From NCBI GenBank assembly GCA_028286605.1, contig JAQBRE010000002.1, forward strand, positions 372,001 to 436,000: a stretch of DNA of 64,000 nucleotides, given 5' to 3'. Positions 31,415-40,300 of the stretch are shown in pieces. Origin of the DNA: Parcubacteria group bacterium. GTDB taxonomy: Bacteria > Patescibacteria > Paceibacteria > UBA9973 > UBA2103. The translations under genes and the position numbers were made by a program. The first letter of the stretch is position 1; every line of letters begins with the position of its first letter. The notes beneath the pieces were generated by a model. That model was not told the DNA's origin. It worked only from the letters and a program-made list of their open reading frames with translations, and did not search any database.

Positions 31415-34120
31415 ATGCCCCCTTTCAAAAACTTCACCACAAAAGCAAAAGAAGCTATAAAGCGAGCCCACGAGCTCGCTATTGAGCGTGGGCAGAATCA
31501 CGTCAGTCCGCTTCACCTTTTAACAGCACTTATCCATCAGGAAGAAAGTCTGGTCTTTTCAGTGCTCGACCGCATGGATATCGATACGATGGAACTTTCC
31601 GATACGCTGCTCGAATCCCTTGAATCTCCGGACCCCACCTCAGTCCTTTCTCCTTCATTCAACCTGTATCTCACGCCGGAACTCGCACAGGCGCTTGAAT
31701 CGGCAGGGAAGGTCGCTGCACGCATGAATGACTCCTATATAGGAACGGAGCATCTGTTCCTTGCAGTTATTGAGAATCCAGGACCAGCGGATGATATCCT
31801 CACGCGTTTCAAGATAGATGAAGAGACCGTCGAAGCAGTTCTTAAGGAACTCAAGACTTCGAAGGACGGACAGGTTGCCGAACCGAAGCGGTTCCGCGCG
31901 CTTTCCAAATACACGCGCAATCTTACGAAGCTCGCGGCAGACAATGCGCTTGATCCGGTTATCGGCCGTGATCAGGAAATAAATCGCGTGATTCAGATAC
32001 TCTCGCGCCGCACGAAGAACAATCCGGTGCTTATCGGCGAAGCAGGCGTGGGTAAGACAGCGATCGCAGAAGGTCTCGCGCTGCGCCTTTCAACCGGCGA
32101 AGTTCCAGAATCCCTGAAGGGCAAGGAACTCCTTTCGCTTGACCTCGGCATGATGATCGCCGGCACGAAGTACCGTGGCGAATTCGAAGAGCGTATGAAG
32201 GCTGTGATGAAGGAAGTAGAGAAGTCCGATGGCAAGGTCATCGTCTTCGTTGATGAGCTGCACACGCTCGTAGGCGCCGGCGCCGCGGAAGGATCCCTTG
32301 ATGCGACGAACATGCTTAAGCCGGCGCTCGCACGCGGCGAGATTCGCATGATCGGCGCGACCACGCTTAAGGAATATCAGCAGCATATCGAAAAGGATGC
32401 TGCGCTTACGCGCCGCTTCCAGCCGGTATACGTGAATGAACCGAATGAAGAAGACGCTATCGCGATTCTTCGCGGCCTACGCGACAAGTACGAGCTCTTC
32501 CATGGCGTCCGCATCACGGACGGCGCTATCGTTTCCGCTGTGGAGCTTTCTAGTCGTTACATTTCAGACCGTTTCCTTCCAGACAAAGCTATCGACCTTG
32601 TGGACGAAGCCGCTTCCGGCCTTCGCATCGCGCTTGAAAATAAGCCACCGCAGCTTGAAGAGACAGACCGAAAGATCCGCCGCCTTGAAATCGAACGACA
32701 GGCTCTTAAGAAGGATGATGAAACGCTTTCCGAACAGGCTCCGGCGAACACGAAGGAGATTCGCGAGCGCGTGAAGGCTATCGATGCGGAAATCGCAGAT
32801 TTCCGCGAGAAGACGGCCGAGCTCGAGCTTAAGTGGAAGAACGAAAAAGAAGTCCTGCAGGACATCCGCGCACTCAAGGCAGAACTCGATCGCCTGCGTG
32901 TCGCTGCTGATAACGCCGAAGCCACTGCAGATCTGGGCACTGCCGCAGAAATCCGCTACGGCCGTATGCCGCACTTGCAGAAGGAACTCGAAACAAAGAC
33001 GAAGCGCCTCAAGACGCTTCAGAAGTCGCGTCGCATCCTGCATGAGGAAGTTACCGAGCATGAAATTGCCGGTGTCGTCTCACGCTGGACCGGTATCCCG
33101 GTTGCAAAGATGATCGAGGAAGAAGCAGCGAAGCTCGCGCGCATGGAACTCGACCTTACGACAGCGGTCATAGGACAGAACGCCGCGATCAAGATCGTTA
33201 CGGACGCAGTGAAGCGCTCGCGCGTGGGTATCGCGGACCCGAATCGTCCGATCGGTTCGTTCATGTTCCTTGGCCCGACCGGCGTCGGAAAGACGGAACT
33301 CTCGAAGCGTCTCGCTGAATTCATGTTCAATGATAAGGATGCGCTGGTTCGCGTCGACATGTCTGAATTCATGGAACGCCACTCGGTCGCTAAGCTCATC
33401 GGTGCGCCGCCAGGATATGTGGGCTACGACGAAGCAGGTTCGCTCACCGAACGCATCCGTCATCGCCCGTATTCAGTCGTCCTCTTCGATGAAATCGAGA
33501 AAGCGCATCCTGAAGTATTCAACATCCTTCTGCAGGTTCTCGATTCCGGCCATCTTACCGACGGGAAGGGTCGCAAGGTGAACTTCAAGAACACCATCAT
33601 CATCCTTACGTCGAACATCGGCGCGGAATACATGGACCGCATGGCGAACATCGGATTCGGCAGCGCAGAGCACGGCGAAGCCACCGCGTACGAACAGATG
33701 AAGGAGAAGGTCATGGGCTCGCTCAAGGAACAGTTCCGTCCTGAATTCCTGAACCGTCTTGATGACATCATTATCTTCGATCCGCTTTCCAAGGAAGCGC
33801 TCACGGAAATCGTGGAGAGCCAGGTCGTCGAAGTGGTCTCCCGCCTGAACGGCAAGCGCATCACGCTCGCCATTACTCCCGAGGTACGTGCATGGCTGGC
33901 GGAAAAGGGATACAACCCGCAATACGGCGCTCGTCCGCTTAAGCGCACGATTCAGGACAAGATCCTTACGCCGATCGCGTCGCTTATGGTGGGGCAGGGA
34001 ATCATGGAAGGCGGCACCGTAACGGTATCGCTCAAGAATGGCGAACTGCACTTCGATGTTAAGAAAGGTTTGACGAAGACTCGTCGTACCAAGGCGCAGG
34101 CGGCCGCAACGGCCGCCTAG
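31415..34120 (+). CDS. clpB: AAA+ disaggregase ClpB
   Basis: 901 residues. N-terminal Clp-N repeat domain (about 1-150), first AAA+ with GEAGVGKT and VDELHTLVGAG, then a long coiled-coil middle domain (about 410-540), longer than in ClpC. The second AAA+ has GPTGVGKT and VVLFDEIEKAHPEVFN. The long middle domain and absence of an evident ClpP-binding loop favour ClpB over ClpC. ClpB recovers proteins from aggregates. TATCAT (31403-31408) ends 6 nt before ATG. Confidence 0.9.
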   Translation: MPPFKNFTTKAKEAIKRAHELAIERGQNHVSPLHLLTALIHQEESLVFSVLDRMDIDTMELSDTLLESLESPDPTSVLSPSFNLYLTPELAQALESAGKVAARMNDSYIGTEHLFLAVIENPGPADDILTRFKIDEETVEAVLKELKTSKDGQVAEPKRFRALSKYTRNLTKLAADNALDPVIGRDQEINRVIQILSRRTKNNPVLIGEAGVGKTAIAEGLALRLSTGEVPESLKGKELLSLDLGMMIAGTKYRGEFEERMKAVMKEVEKSDGKVIVFVDELHTLVGAGAAEGSLDATNMLKPALARGEIRMIGATTLKEYQQHIEKDAALTRRFQPVYVNEPNEEDAIAILRGLRDKYELFHGVRITDGAIVSAVELSSRYISDRFLPDKAIDLVDEAASGLRIALENKPPQLEETDRKIRRLEIERQALKKDDETLSEQAPANTKEIRERVKAIDAEIADFREKTAELELKWKNEKEVLQDIRALKAELDRLRVAADNAEATADLGTAAEIRYGRMPHLQKELETKTKRLKTLQKSRRILHEEVTEHEIAGVVSRWTGIPVAKMIEEEAAKLARMELDLTTAVIGQNAAIKIVTDAVKRSRVGIADPNRPIGSFMFLGPTGVGKTELSKRLAEFMFNDKDALVRVDMSEFMERHSVAKLIGAPPGYVGYDEAGSLTERIRHRPYSVVLFDEIEKAHPEVFNILLQVLDSGHLTDGKGRKVNFKNTIIILTSNIGAEYMDRMANIGFGSAEHGEATAYEQMKEKVMGSLKEQFRPEFLNRLDDIIIFDPLSKEALTEIVESQVVEVVSRLNGKRITLAITPEVRAWLAEKGYNPQYGARPLKRTIQDKILTPIASLMVGQGIMEGGTVTVSLKNGELHFDVKKGLTKTRRTKAQAAATAA

Positions 34121-34156
34121 TTGCCCCAGCCCATTCCATCTGGTACAGTATTTCCA

Positions 34157-34309
34157 ATGTCACAGGTAAATCTAATCAAGGTAAAGAGCGCTTCCGGGCA
34201 CGTCCTCTTCACCCGCAAGAACAAGAAGAAGGTGGAGCGCAAGCTCGAACTCAAGAAGTTCGACAAGACCACCCGAAAGCGTGAAATCTTCAAGGAAGTT
34301 AAGAAATAG
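34157..34309 (+). CDS. rpmG: Ribosomal protein bL33
   Basis: 50 residues, basic. LIKVKSASGHVLFTRKNKKK...KLELKKFD matches bL33. The zinc-binding Cys pairs of the C+ form are absent. TACAGT ends 7 nt before ATG. A 19-bp hairpin terminator follows after 4 nt. Confidence 0.9.
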   Translation: MSQVNLIKVKSASGHVLFTRKNKKKVERKLELKKFDKTTRKREIFKEVKK

Positions 34310-34313
34310 AACA

Positions 34314-34355
34314 TGAGCAAGAAAAACCGCCTACCCAGGCGGTTTTTCTTGCTCA
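34314..34355 (+). terminator. Terminator of rpmG
   Basis: Perfect 19-nt arms (34314-34332, 34337-34355) with loop ACCC and internal T5 run. Confidence 0.9.
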
Positions 34356-34450
34356 TAGTATTCTCATAAATATATGTTATAGTGCTCGCGAGACCGGAAA
34401 GTCCGGTTCTTGATCTTCTTTCTTCAATCTGGACCAAAGGGGTACTGGGA

Positions 34451-35107
34451 ATGCACTTTAAAAACCATCTTTTGGGCGCCGCAGCCGCGGTGGCTCTCAT
34501 GTCGTTCGCCGTTCCGGCGTTCGCCACGGACTACGTCTTCACCGGCACGTCGATGACCAACCCGGACATCGTCAGTGTCGATGGGGAAGGTGTCTATATG
34601 GCGCCGATGGACTTTCAAGGCGTGCAGTCCATCGAGGCTTGGTGTCTCGATGTCACTCACTTCATCAGCCTCGGCGCTCAAAACCCGGCGCTGGAGTACA
34701 ACAAGGAGACGCTCACCACGTCCACGATGTTGAACGGCAACCCGTCGTTCGGCGCGCTGCAGATCGGCGAAATCAGCTATCTGATCAACATTCTCGCTCC
34801 GACGCTGGCTCCTGGTCACGCGTTGAATGAGGTGCAGGGCGCCATCTGGGACATCACTCTCGGCGGCGTTGGCCACGTCACTTCCGGCGATTCTGGAATC
34901 CAAGCGGGCATCGACCACTTCGCCACGCTCGGTCTGACCTCGGGCCGCACTGTCATCGGTCTCGAATCCACCGGAATCACTCCGAACGTGCAGGACTTCG
35001 GGATGGCCGGCGGCGTGCCTGAACCGGCGGCCTGGGCTCTGATGCTCCTCGGCTTCGGCGGCCTCGGCGCTGCGCTTCGGCACCAGCGGCGAGCGGCGTT
35101 CGCCTAA
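34451..35107 (+). CDS. Orphan PEP-CTERM (PEPxxWA) exported protein
   Basis: 218 residues: signal peptide (about 1-25, ending PAFA-TD), a mature domain without known catalytic motif (GVQSIEAWCLDV; GEISYLINILAP; NEVQGAIWDITLGG), and a C-terminal sorting signal VPEPAAWALMLLGFGG followed by RHQRR. That tail fits the PEPxxWA type of PEP-CTERM, cut by exosortase in Sphingomonas-like bacteria. No exosortase gene is in the window. Codon use is visibly more C/G-rich than in neighbours. It has AAAGGGG 8 nt before ATG and its own terminator (35143-35172). Probably acquired by transfer. Confidence 0.8.
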   Translation: MHFKNHLLGAAAAVALMSFAVPAFATDYVFTGTSMTNPDIVSVDGEGVYMAPMDFQGVQSIEAWCLDVTHFISLGAQNPALEYNKETLTTSTMLNGNPSFGALQIGEISYLINILAPTLAPGHALNEVQGAIWDITLGGVGHVTSGDSGIQAGIDHFATLGLTSGRTVIGLESTGITPNVQDFGMAGGVPEPAAWALMLLGFGGLGAALRHQRRAAFA

Positions 35108-35142
35108 CAACGTTCGCTACGCATCTTCGGATGCACACCAAG

Positions 35143-35172
35143 GGCTCCCTTCGACTTCGGTCGTCGGGAGCC
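35143..35172 (+). terminator. Terminator of the PEP-CTERM gene
   Basis: GGCTCCC/GGGAGCC outer stem plus inner GAC-TTCG-GTC, followed by TTTTC. Confidence 0.8.
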
Positions 35173-35214
35173 TTTTCTATTTCCATACTTTCTTTATTAT
35201 TCTCTCAAGATTCC

Positions 35215-35243
35215 TTGACCATCAAATTGCTAGAGTTTATCCG
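35215..35243 (+). promoter_or_regulatory. Promoter of the 25-residue microprotein
   Basis: TTGACC (35215-35220), 17-nt spacer, TATCCG (35238-35243). Confidence 0.6.
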
Positions 35244-35258
35244 GACAAGGAGGTTCTC

Positions 35259-35336
35259 ATGTGGATGATGATTCTGGGATTCAGCATGGTTGGAATCATG
35301 CTGCGGTATCTAAAGCATAGGAAGCGAGTTTCTTAA
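35259..35336 (+). CDS. 25-residue membrane microprotein (Shine-Dalgarno class)
   Basis: AAGGAGG (35247-35253) stands 5 nt before the ATG. The peptide is one hydrophobic helix (MWMMILGFSMVGIMLRYL) with a basic tail (KHRKRVS). A promoter lies upstream and a perfect 12-bp terminator follows at 35342-35368. The complete signal set argues for a real microprotein. Function unknown; a small toxin-like or regulatory membrane peptide is possible. Confidence 0.6.
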   Translation: MWMMILGFSMVGIMLRYLKHRKRVS

Positions 35337-35341
35337 TACGA

Positions 35342-35368
35342 AAAGAGGGTCCGGAACGGACCCTCTTT
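35342..35368. terminator. Terminator shared by the microprotein and the Ig/PG-binding gene
   Basis: Arms 35342-35353 and 35357-35368 (12 bp) with loop GAA, A-rich on one side and T-rich on the other. Confidence 0.85.
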
Positions 35369-35387
35369 CTTCATATCTTGCTAACTG

Positions 35388-36485
35388 TTACAGACTCGAA
35401 ATCTGAGACTCAATGAGCTGTATTGCGCTCAGGATGCTTAGGAACTCGGTCTGTATCTGACTCTTCACTGATGAGTTCGTCGTGCTCGTTACAGGCGTTG
35501 CTGTGTTCGTGGTGCCTACTAATGCGTTAAGAGCAGCACGAGTCGTTGGGCCAACATTGCCGAGCTGTGCAATTTTATGCGCTGCCTGGAATTTGATAAC
35601 TGCGGCCTTTGTGGCATCTCCGAAGTGGCCGTTTGCTGTTGCGGTCAGGTCACCTTGTGCAATAAGAACCTGCTGAAGGGTCATCACCTGTGGATCATTA
35701 GACCCAAGGGCAAGATCCGTGGTGAAAGTAGGATCTGCTGCGGTCGTCTGCGTGGCAGTCGTTCCGGTGGTACCCGCTGCGGTCTGCACAGCGATAACGA
35801 CTGACGAAGTAGCGATTCTGCCCGCCGTATCAGCAGCAGTAATGTTTATAAGATGCGTGCCCGCATCGTTCGTTTGCGGCGTCCAGGAAAATACACCATT
35901 ACTGCTAATGTTCGTATTCGTAATGCTGCTTGCTTCTGAACTATCGAATACGGTGTAGTTCGGTGCGTCAGGAAAACCGGATGCAACTGCGCTCACCGTA
36001 ACGGTTTGACCAGCATTCACTTTTGAAGAAGGGGAAACCCCACTCAAAGAAAGGGAAATAGGAGAGGTCGATACAGGATTGCTACCGCTGCTTGAAATGC
36101 TTGTGCCGCTTGGCGTAACGGTAAGGGTGTAGTTGGCGGTAGCAGCATTGCCGGAACTGTCAGAAACGACTATGGCAAGGGGATGCGTGCCCACATCGTT
36201 CTGTACCGGCGTCCATGCGAACTGACCCAAAGAATCCAGATCGTACCCGCCAAGACTCCCATTGTGATATCCATCACTCAATACGTATTTTGGACTATTG
36301 AATCCAGTCGCCGTAACGGTAAACGTAACTTTCGTACCTACGGGGATTGAATTGCCAGGAGAAATGGAGTTAATGTTGATAGTGCCGGTATTCGCATATG
36401 CGCCCGTTGCCGTACCAAGCAAAAGCAATAGCCCGCCAGCATATCCGGCAATACGCACAGCATTCATTTGAAATGATTTGTTCAT
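35388..36485 (-). CDS. Exported Ig-like repeat protein with peptidoglycan-binding domain
   Basis: 365 residues. Signal peptide (about 1-31), two Ig-like repeats of about 90-100 residues ending in the shared pattern FAWTPVQNDVGTH and FSWTPQTNDAGTH, a Ser/Thr linker, then a PG-binding-1 domain (MTLQQVLIAQGDLTATANGHFGDATKAAV...). It probably ties a surface structure to the cell wall. A TAAATA box ends 7 nt before ATG. The 36486-36690 stretch upstream holds an imperfect hairpin (GATTCAAA...TTTGAATC) and no gene I can see. Confidence 0.85.
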   Translation of the reverse strand: MNKSFQMNAVRIAGYAGGLLLLLGTATGAYANTGTININSISPGNSIPVGTKVTFTVTATGFNSPKYVLSDGYHNGSLGGYDLDSLGQFAWTPVQNDVGTHPLAIVVSDSSGNAATANYTLTVTPSGTSISSSGSNPVSTSPISLSLSGVSPSSKVNAGQTVTVSAVASGFPDAPNYTVFDSSEASSITNTNISSNGVFSWTPQTNDAGTHLINITAADTAGRIATSSVVIAVQTAAGTTGTTATQTTAADPTFTTDLALGSNDPQVMTLQQVLIAQGDLTATANGHFGDATKAAVIKFQAAHKIAQLGNVGPTTRAALNALVGTTNTATPVTSTTNSSVKSQIQTEFLSILSAIQLIESQISSL

Positions 36486-36690
36486 AGAAAATTATTTAGC
36501 CTTTCCTCCATTATATCCTACGCAGAAAACGAAGTACGCGTTGCGTATATATTACTAAGTTGATTCAAATATTTTGAATCCGTGGTGGCGGGCTCTGACG
36601 GAAGATTTTAGAACTATTGATTGGGCGAGGGAGTATCCGTTTCCTACGAGTGCACTACGTGAACTACAAAGTATTTTTGTATAAAAGAAA

Positions 36691-36737
36691 ACCGCCCACA
36701 AGTGTGACCCAATGGGTCAGCTTTCCTAGTGGGCAGT
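36691..36737 (-). terminator. Terminator of the ECF sigma gene
   Basis: Near-perfect ACCGCCCAC/GTGGGCAGT outer stem with an inner TGACCC-AAT-GGGTCA hairpin, then TTTTCTTTT on the minus strand. Confidence 0.7.
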
Positions 36738-36754
36738 CTCGATCTTGTATAAGG

Positions 36755-37228
36755 TCATTCATTCAATATTTGTCGAAGCTTGTTGCGAGCTTTTGCTATG
36801 CGACGATGCACCTCAGAGAGTCCTATGTTCTCCTCAGAAGCAATCTCTGATGGAGATTTACCTTCGACAGCCTTACGAAGTGTTCGGGCCCAAGCTTGAG
36901 GTAACATCTCAATAGCAAACAGTACCTGGTTGAGCTCAGCAGCGAGGGCTTGGTTTGCTTCGATGTGCTTACCAGGGTCTTGTATTTTGTGCGAGAGAGA
37001 TATGCGTATGCTCCTTTTCCGTAGCATGTCGTAAAATCGATGACGCATACTGATTCGCAGTGAGGCTCCCATACTTTCCTCTGAGGCAAAGTCTGCTCGA
37101 TATTTAAGCGCCTCACACATTACTTCGTGCAGAAGATCCTCAGCATCGTGATGATTACGCGTTACGCCCCAGGCGTATCTGAAGAGTGGGCCATAATGAC
37201 CCATGAGTTTTTGCTCAAACGGGTCCAT
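36755..37228 (-). CDS. ECF-type RNA polymerase sigma factor
   Basis: 157 residues with region 2 (LFRYAWGVTRNHHDAEDLLHE) and region 4 (LPQAWARTLRKAVEGKSPSEIASEENIGLSEVHRRI, written here in parts: LPQAWARTLRKAVEG and SEIASEENIGLSEVHRR), the helix-turn-helix that contacts -35 DNA. No anti-sigma gene is adjacent. It belongs to the Shine-Dalgarno class: TTGACA-16-CATACT promoter (37264-37291), AAAGG before ATG, and its own terminator. It could direct transcription of a subset of genes. Confidence 0.85.
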   Translation of the reverse strand: MDPFEQKLMGHYGPLFRYAWGVTRNHHDAEDLLHEVMCEALKYRADFASEESMGASLRISMRHRFYDMLRKRSIRISLSHKIQDPGKHIEANQALAAELNQVLFAIEMLPQAWARTLRKAVEGKSPSEIASEENIGLSEVHRRIAKARNKLRQILNE

Positions 37229-37263
37229 TTGTTACCTTTCAGGCGTTGCTTGGTTCTGAAATA

Positions 37264-37291
37264 AGTATGCCAAATAAATAAATTGTGTCAA
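37264..37291 (-). promoter_or_regulatory. Promoter of the ECF sigma gene
   Basis: Minus-strand TTGACA (37291-37286), 16-nt spacer, CATACT (37269-37264). Confidence 0.75.
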
Positions 37292-37396
37292 ATAGGCGGG
37301 CTTACGGAGTCTGGAATGGAACTCTATTGAAGAGACAATATTGAAATGGAAGAAGCATTCTGAACAACATTGAAACGAAAATGATATAATTAGAAA

Positions 37397-37900
37397 ATGA
37401 GCCCCGATGTAGAGAAGGTGAATATCGCTTATATAGATGCTGCAAATCTAGACAGAGCCTTGAAAGATTTAAACTGGAAACTAGATTACAAGAAATTTAG
37501 AGTCTGGCTTTCTGATAAATATAAAATTGAGCGCGCTTATATTTTCATAGGGTTAATTCCTAAATACAAAGATTTATATACTCATTTCCAAGAATGCGGA
37601 TTCACGGTCATCTTCAAGGAGGTGGTGTATCAAGGAGGAGGAATTCCTAAAGGGAACTGCGATACAGATTTAATAATGCAGGCAATGGCAGATGCCTATG
37701 AAGGAAGCCTTCAAAAGGCACTGATCATTTCCAGTGATGGTGATTACGCCCCGTTAGTTAAGAAATTACAGTCGCGAGAGCAATTCCTAGCAATACTATC
37801 TCCTGCTCCGGCTAAGAAATGTTCGATACTTTTGAAACGAACAGACGCACCCATTGCATATATTAACGATCAACGAGGGCTCCTTGAGGAGATTAAATAA
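37397..37900 (+). CDS. NYN-domain (PIN-like) ribonuclease
   Basis: 167 residues with the acidic active-site set of NYN/LabA-type nucleases: Asp in AYIDAANL, KGNCDTDLIMQAM and SSDGDYAPLV. Such proteins cut RNA with divalent metal ions. TATAAT (37385-37390) ends 6 nt before ATG. AT-rich codons suggest a different history from the surrounding core genes. An imperfect hairpin at about 37900-37940 ends the unit. Confidence 0.85.
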   Translation: MSPDVEKVNIAYIDAANLDRALKDLNWKLDYKKFRVWLSDKYKIERAYIFIGLIPKYKDLYTHFQECGFTVIFKEVVYQGGGIPKGNCDTDLIMQAMADAYEGSLQKALIISSDGDYAPLVKKLQSREQFLAILSPAPAKKCSILLKRTDAPIAYINDQRGLLEEIK

Positions 37901-38070
37901 AAAGGCCCCCGATGCGGACGAGCCGCATAAGGGTCCTTTTCGTGGTGATATCTAGAGTATACTCGAACACCATGAGGATTTCAAGAAGAGGTGTATAACC
38001 CCTGATTTCTAAGATGTGTTTCCTGTGGACGAGATTCGACGATTCCTGACGACAAGCATAATATAAATAT

Positions 38071-38604
38071 ATGACCTACGCACAAGCCGAGGCGAAATTT
38101 AAGAGCATAAAGACTGCTATTGGAAAATGGTTGGGGATCAAACGGGTAAAGAAACAAATTCACGATCAGGCAACTAAGGATGCTTTTGCGAAATCAGACC
38201 CTGATACAAAGATGAAGCTTATCGGACCCCAACTCGAAATCTTTACTTCATCGGTGTCTAGAAAGTCAGATCTTCTTCCAACTATTGCTACTCTCGTTGC
38301 GGCTCTAATAGTTGTTACTACCCTAAATCATGACCTTGTACCTCTTCGACCTACTGAAACCAAGGCAATTTTAAGCCTCTTCTTAATCCTTATTCCGATT
38401 ACTCTTAATTACTACATAAAAGTAATGGAGCATACGGCAAGGGGAGCTGTCGACATAATCGATTCTTATCAGGGATTCAGTACGTTCGAAAAAATGGGAC
38501 CAGTCTCGTTTCTTCAGAGTTTAAGTTCCGAGTTTCCAATAATAATTGTTTATATAATTTATGGTGTCGTTGGATTAATTATATTCAGAATCTGGTACGG
38601 ATAA
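38071..38604 (+). CDS. Three-helix membrane protein, unknown
   Basis: 177 residues. The soluble N-terminal half is charged and helical (IKRVKKQIHDQATKDAFAKS). Hydrophobic segments lie at about 70-88, 97-113 and 152-172. No family recognised. CATAAT ends 8 nt before ATG. AT-rich like the NYN gene before it. The 3' end lies 6 nt from tRNA-Trp on the other strand. Confidence 0.6.
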   Translation: MTYAQAEAKFKSIKTAIGKWLGIKRVKKQIHDQATKDAFAKSDPDTKMKLIGPQLEIFTSSVSRKSDLLPTIATLVAALIVVTTLNHDLVPLRPTETKAILSLFLILIPITLNYYIKVMEHTARGAVDIIDSYQGFSTFEKMGPVSFLQSLSSEFPIIIVYIIYGVVGLIIFRIWYG

Positions 38605-38610
38605 ATAAAT

Positions 38611-38684
38611 TGGCGGGCCCACGAGGAATCGAACCTCGGCCGACGGTTTTGGAGACCGACGTTCTACCATTAAACTATAGGCCC
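38611..38684 (-). tRNA. tRNA-Trp (CCA)
   Basis: Acceptor GGGCCTA/TGGGCCC, discriminator G, CCA encoded (38611-38613), anticodon loop CTCCAAA (anticodon CCA), T arm CGAGG-TTCGATT-CCTCG. Confidence 0.95.
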
Positions 38685-38765
38685 TATAGCGCCACGATAG
38701 CAGACGCAGACCCTGTGGGCAAAGGAACTATCCAGCCAGCTATGCCGTACAATGGAGGTATCGTT

Positions 38766-39767
38766 ATGGGCACTCGCGCTACTCTTATATCCTCCGGCAT
38801 CCTCGCGCTCGCTGCGATGCCGCTTTCTGCATTCGCTGCCACGACGAACTTCTTCGGCCCGATCATTCCGCAGGGAGGGAACTGTCTTTGTGCAACAAGC
38901 GCAATGGACTGGGGCTGCGTAATTGCGGTTGTCCAAAACGTACTGAACCTATTGGTCTCGCTTGGCGTTATTGCCGTGGTGTTCTTCTTTGCCTGGGCAG
39001 GATTCACGCTCGTAGCAAGCGGTGGGAGTCCTGCAGCGCTCACGAAGGCGAAGAATCGTATGCTTAATGCCGTACTCGGTCTCGTGCTTATCCTTGGTGC
39101 GTGGACGATTATCGATACGATCATGAAGGTCCTCTACAATCCTTCTGCAGCATTTACTGGCGGCACTTTCGGTCCATGGGAAAGCGTTCTTAATGCGAAT
39201 AACGGCGCGTATTGTTTGAAGCCTAATACTTCTCCAGGAATTCTTACGAATGGAAGTATCATTGGGACACTTATTAATGCAGTGAATCCCGGCACAGCAA
39301 ACTCTTCATCGAATCCTGGTAGTTGTAATGTTGCTTCTGGCGGACCATGTACCGTTTCTAATTTGACGCCGGTATTTGGTAGTAATGCAAGTCAGGCAGC
39401 GCAAATCTGTTCTGCAGAGAGTGGTAATAACCCGCAGAGCACGAGTAAGTCTGATAAAACTTCGGACGGTAATTCTTATTCTGTTGGTTTGTTCCAAATA
39501 AATCTGACAAACTCCTTTAATCAAAGCGTTGATGGACAGAATTGCAGTGCCGCATTCTCAAAGAAATGCCAAGGTAGCGCCGTTGTGCAATCGGGATCAT
39601 CAGCAGGTTCATGTAGTGCAACTGTTATAAACCCACAGCTGTATAGTGATTGCGTTGCCGCCGCTCAGAACCCAACCACAAACATGCAGGCGGCTCAGGC
39701 AATCTACAGTCGGAACGGTAATTGGAATCCATGGTCAACCTCTAATACGTGCGGTCTTCATAGTTAG
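38766..39767 (+). CDS. Pilin-like protein fused to a lysozyme-like transglycosylase domain
   Basis: 333 residues from ATG 38766 (GGAGG 6 nt upstream; TACAAT at 38749-38754). Signal peptide (about 1-24), a Cys pair, two membrane helices (about 50-80 and 95-115) with the loop SGGSPAALTKAKNR that fits the TrbC/VirB2 fold, then an extracytoplasmic SLT/lysozyme-like domain: AAQICSAESGNNPQS with the likely catalytic Glu, and YSVGLFQINL. The fusion couples a membrane pilin-type hairpin to wall cutting, as VirB1 does in type IV secretion. A further in-frame ATG is at 38742. Confidence 0.75.
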   Translation: MGTRATLISSGILALAAMPLSAFAATTNFFGPIIPQGGNCLCATSAMDWGCVIAVVQNVLNLLVSLGVIAVVFFFAWAGFTLVASGGSPAALTKAKNRMLNAVLGLVLILGAWTIIDTIMKVLYNPSAAFTGGTFGPWESVLNANNGAYCLKPNTSPGILTNGSIIGTLINAVNPGTANSSSNPGSCNVASGGPCTVSNLTPVFGSNASQAAQICSAESGNNPQSTSKSDKTSDGNSYSVGLFQINLTNSFNQSVDGQNCSAAFSKKCQGSAVVQSGSSAGSCSATVINPQLYSDCVAAAQNPTTNMQAAQAIYSRNGNWNPWSTSNTCGLHS

Positions 39768-39784
39768 CGATATATACTATTTAT

Positions 39785-40300
39785 ATGAAAAAACTTGGAA
39801 TAATCATTGCAGTTTTCATTGTGATCTTGATCGTGCTTGGGGTATTTGCATTTGTCTTGAGCAATATGAATAAGGGAATCGTGAATCAAGCTCCAAATCC
39901 TTTCGCGAGCACTACCTCTGGTAATATTTCTCCATCACAGACTCCGCTTCCACTCACGCTTACTGACGGAAGCAGTCTTTCAGTCCCAGATTTTACTAAG
40001 CAGAATCAGCCATCAGTTGCTGGGCCCGATACTGGGTATCAGGCTGCAGGTAGCTCGGCGGGTGATTATCAGATTCTCTATTTCCCGCAGGGATCATATT
40101 TTCTTATCAGTCTTCTTAACGAGCCAATCGGTGCTACTCGGCTAGCTGCTCAGGGCGCACTCGAAAGCAAGCTCGGTCTTACTGATGCTCAAATGTGCAA
40201 GCTTAATATCGAAGTGCGCACCACCATTGCGGTGAACGACACTTTCGGTGGTAAGAATCTTGGAATTAGCTTCTGCCCCGGAGCTACGAAGCTTCCGTAG
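39785..40300 (+). CDS. Single-pass anchored protein, unknown
   Basis: 171 residues. N-terminal membrane helix (about 4-26), Ser/Thr/Pro linker, then a small compact outer domain with two Cys near the end (QMCKLNIEVRT, ISFCPG). TATACT ends 6 nt before ATG. It follows the pilin-transglycosylase gene by 17 nt on the same strand and overlaps miaA by 17 nt tail to tail. Function unknown. Confidence 0.65.
   Translation: MKKLGIIIAVFIVILIVLGVFAFVLSNMNKGIVNQAPNPFASTTSGNISPSQTPLPLTLTDGSSLSVPDFTKQNQPSVAGPDTGYQAAGSSAGDYQILYFPQGSYFLISLLNEPIGATRLAAQGALESKLGLTDAQMCKLNIEVRTTIAVNDTFGGKNLGISFCPGATKLP

Noticed and set aside
34424..35110. Long frame antisense to the PEP-CTERM gene.
   Set aside because: The plus-strand frame has a signal peptide, sorting signal, ribosome site and terminator; the antisense frame has none.
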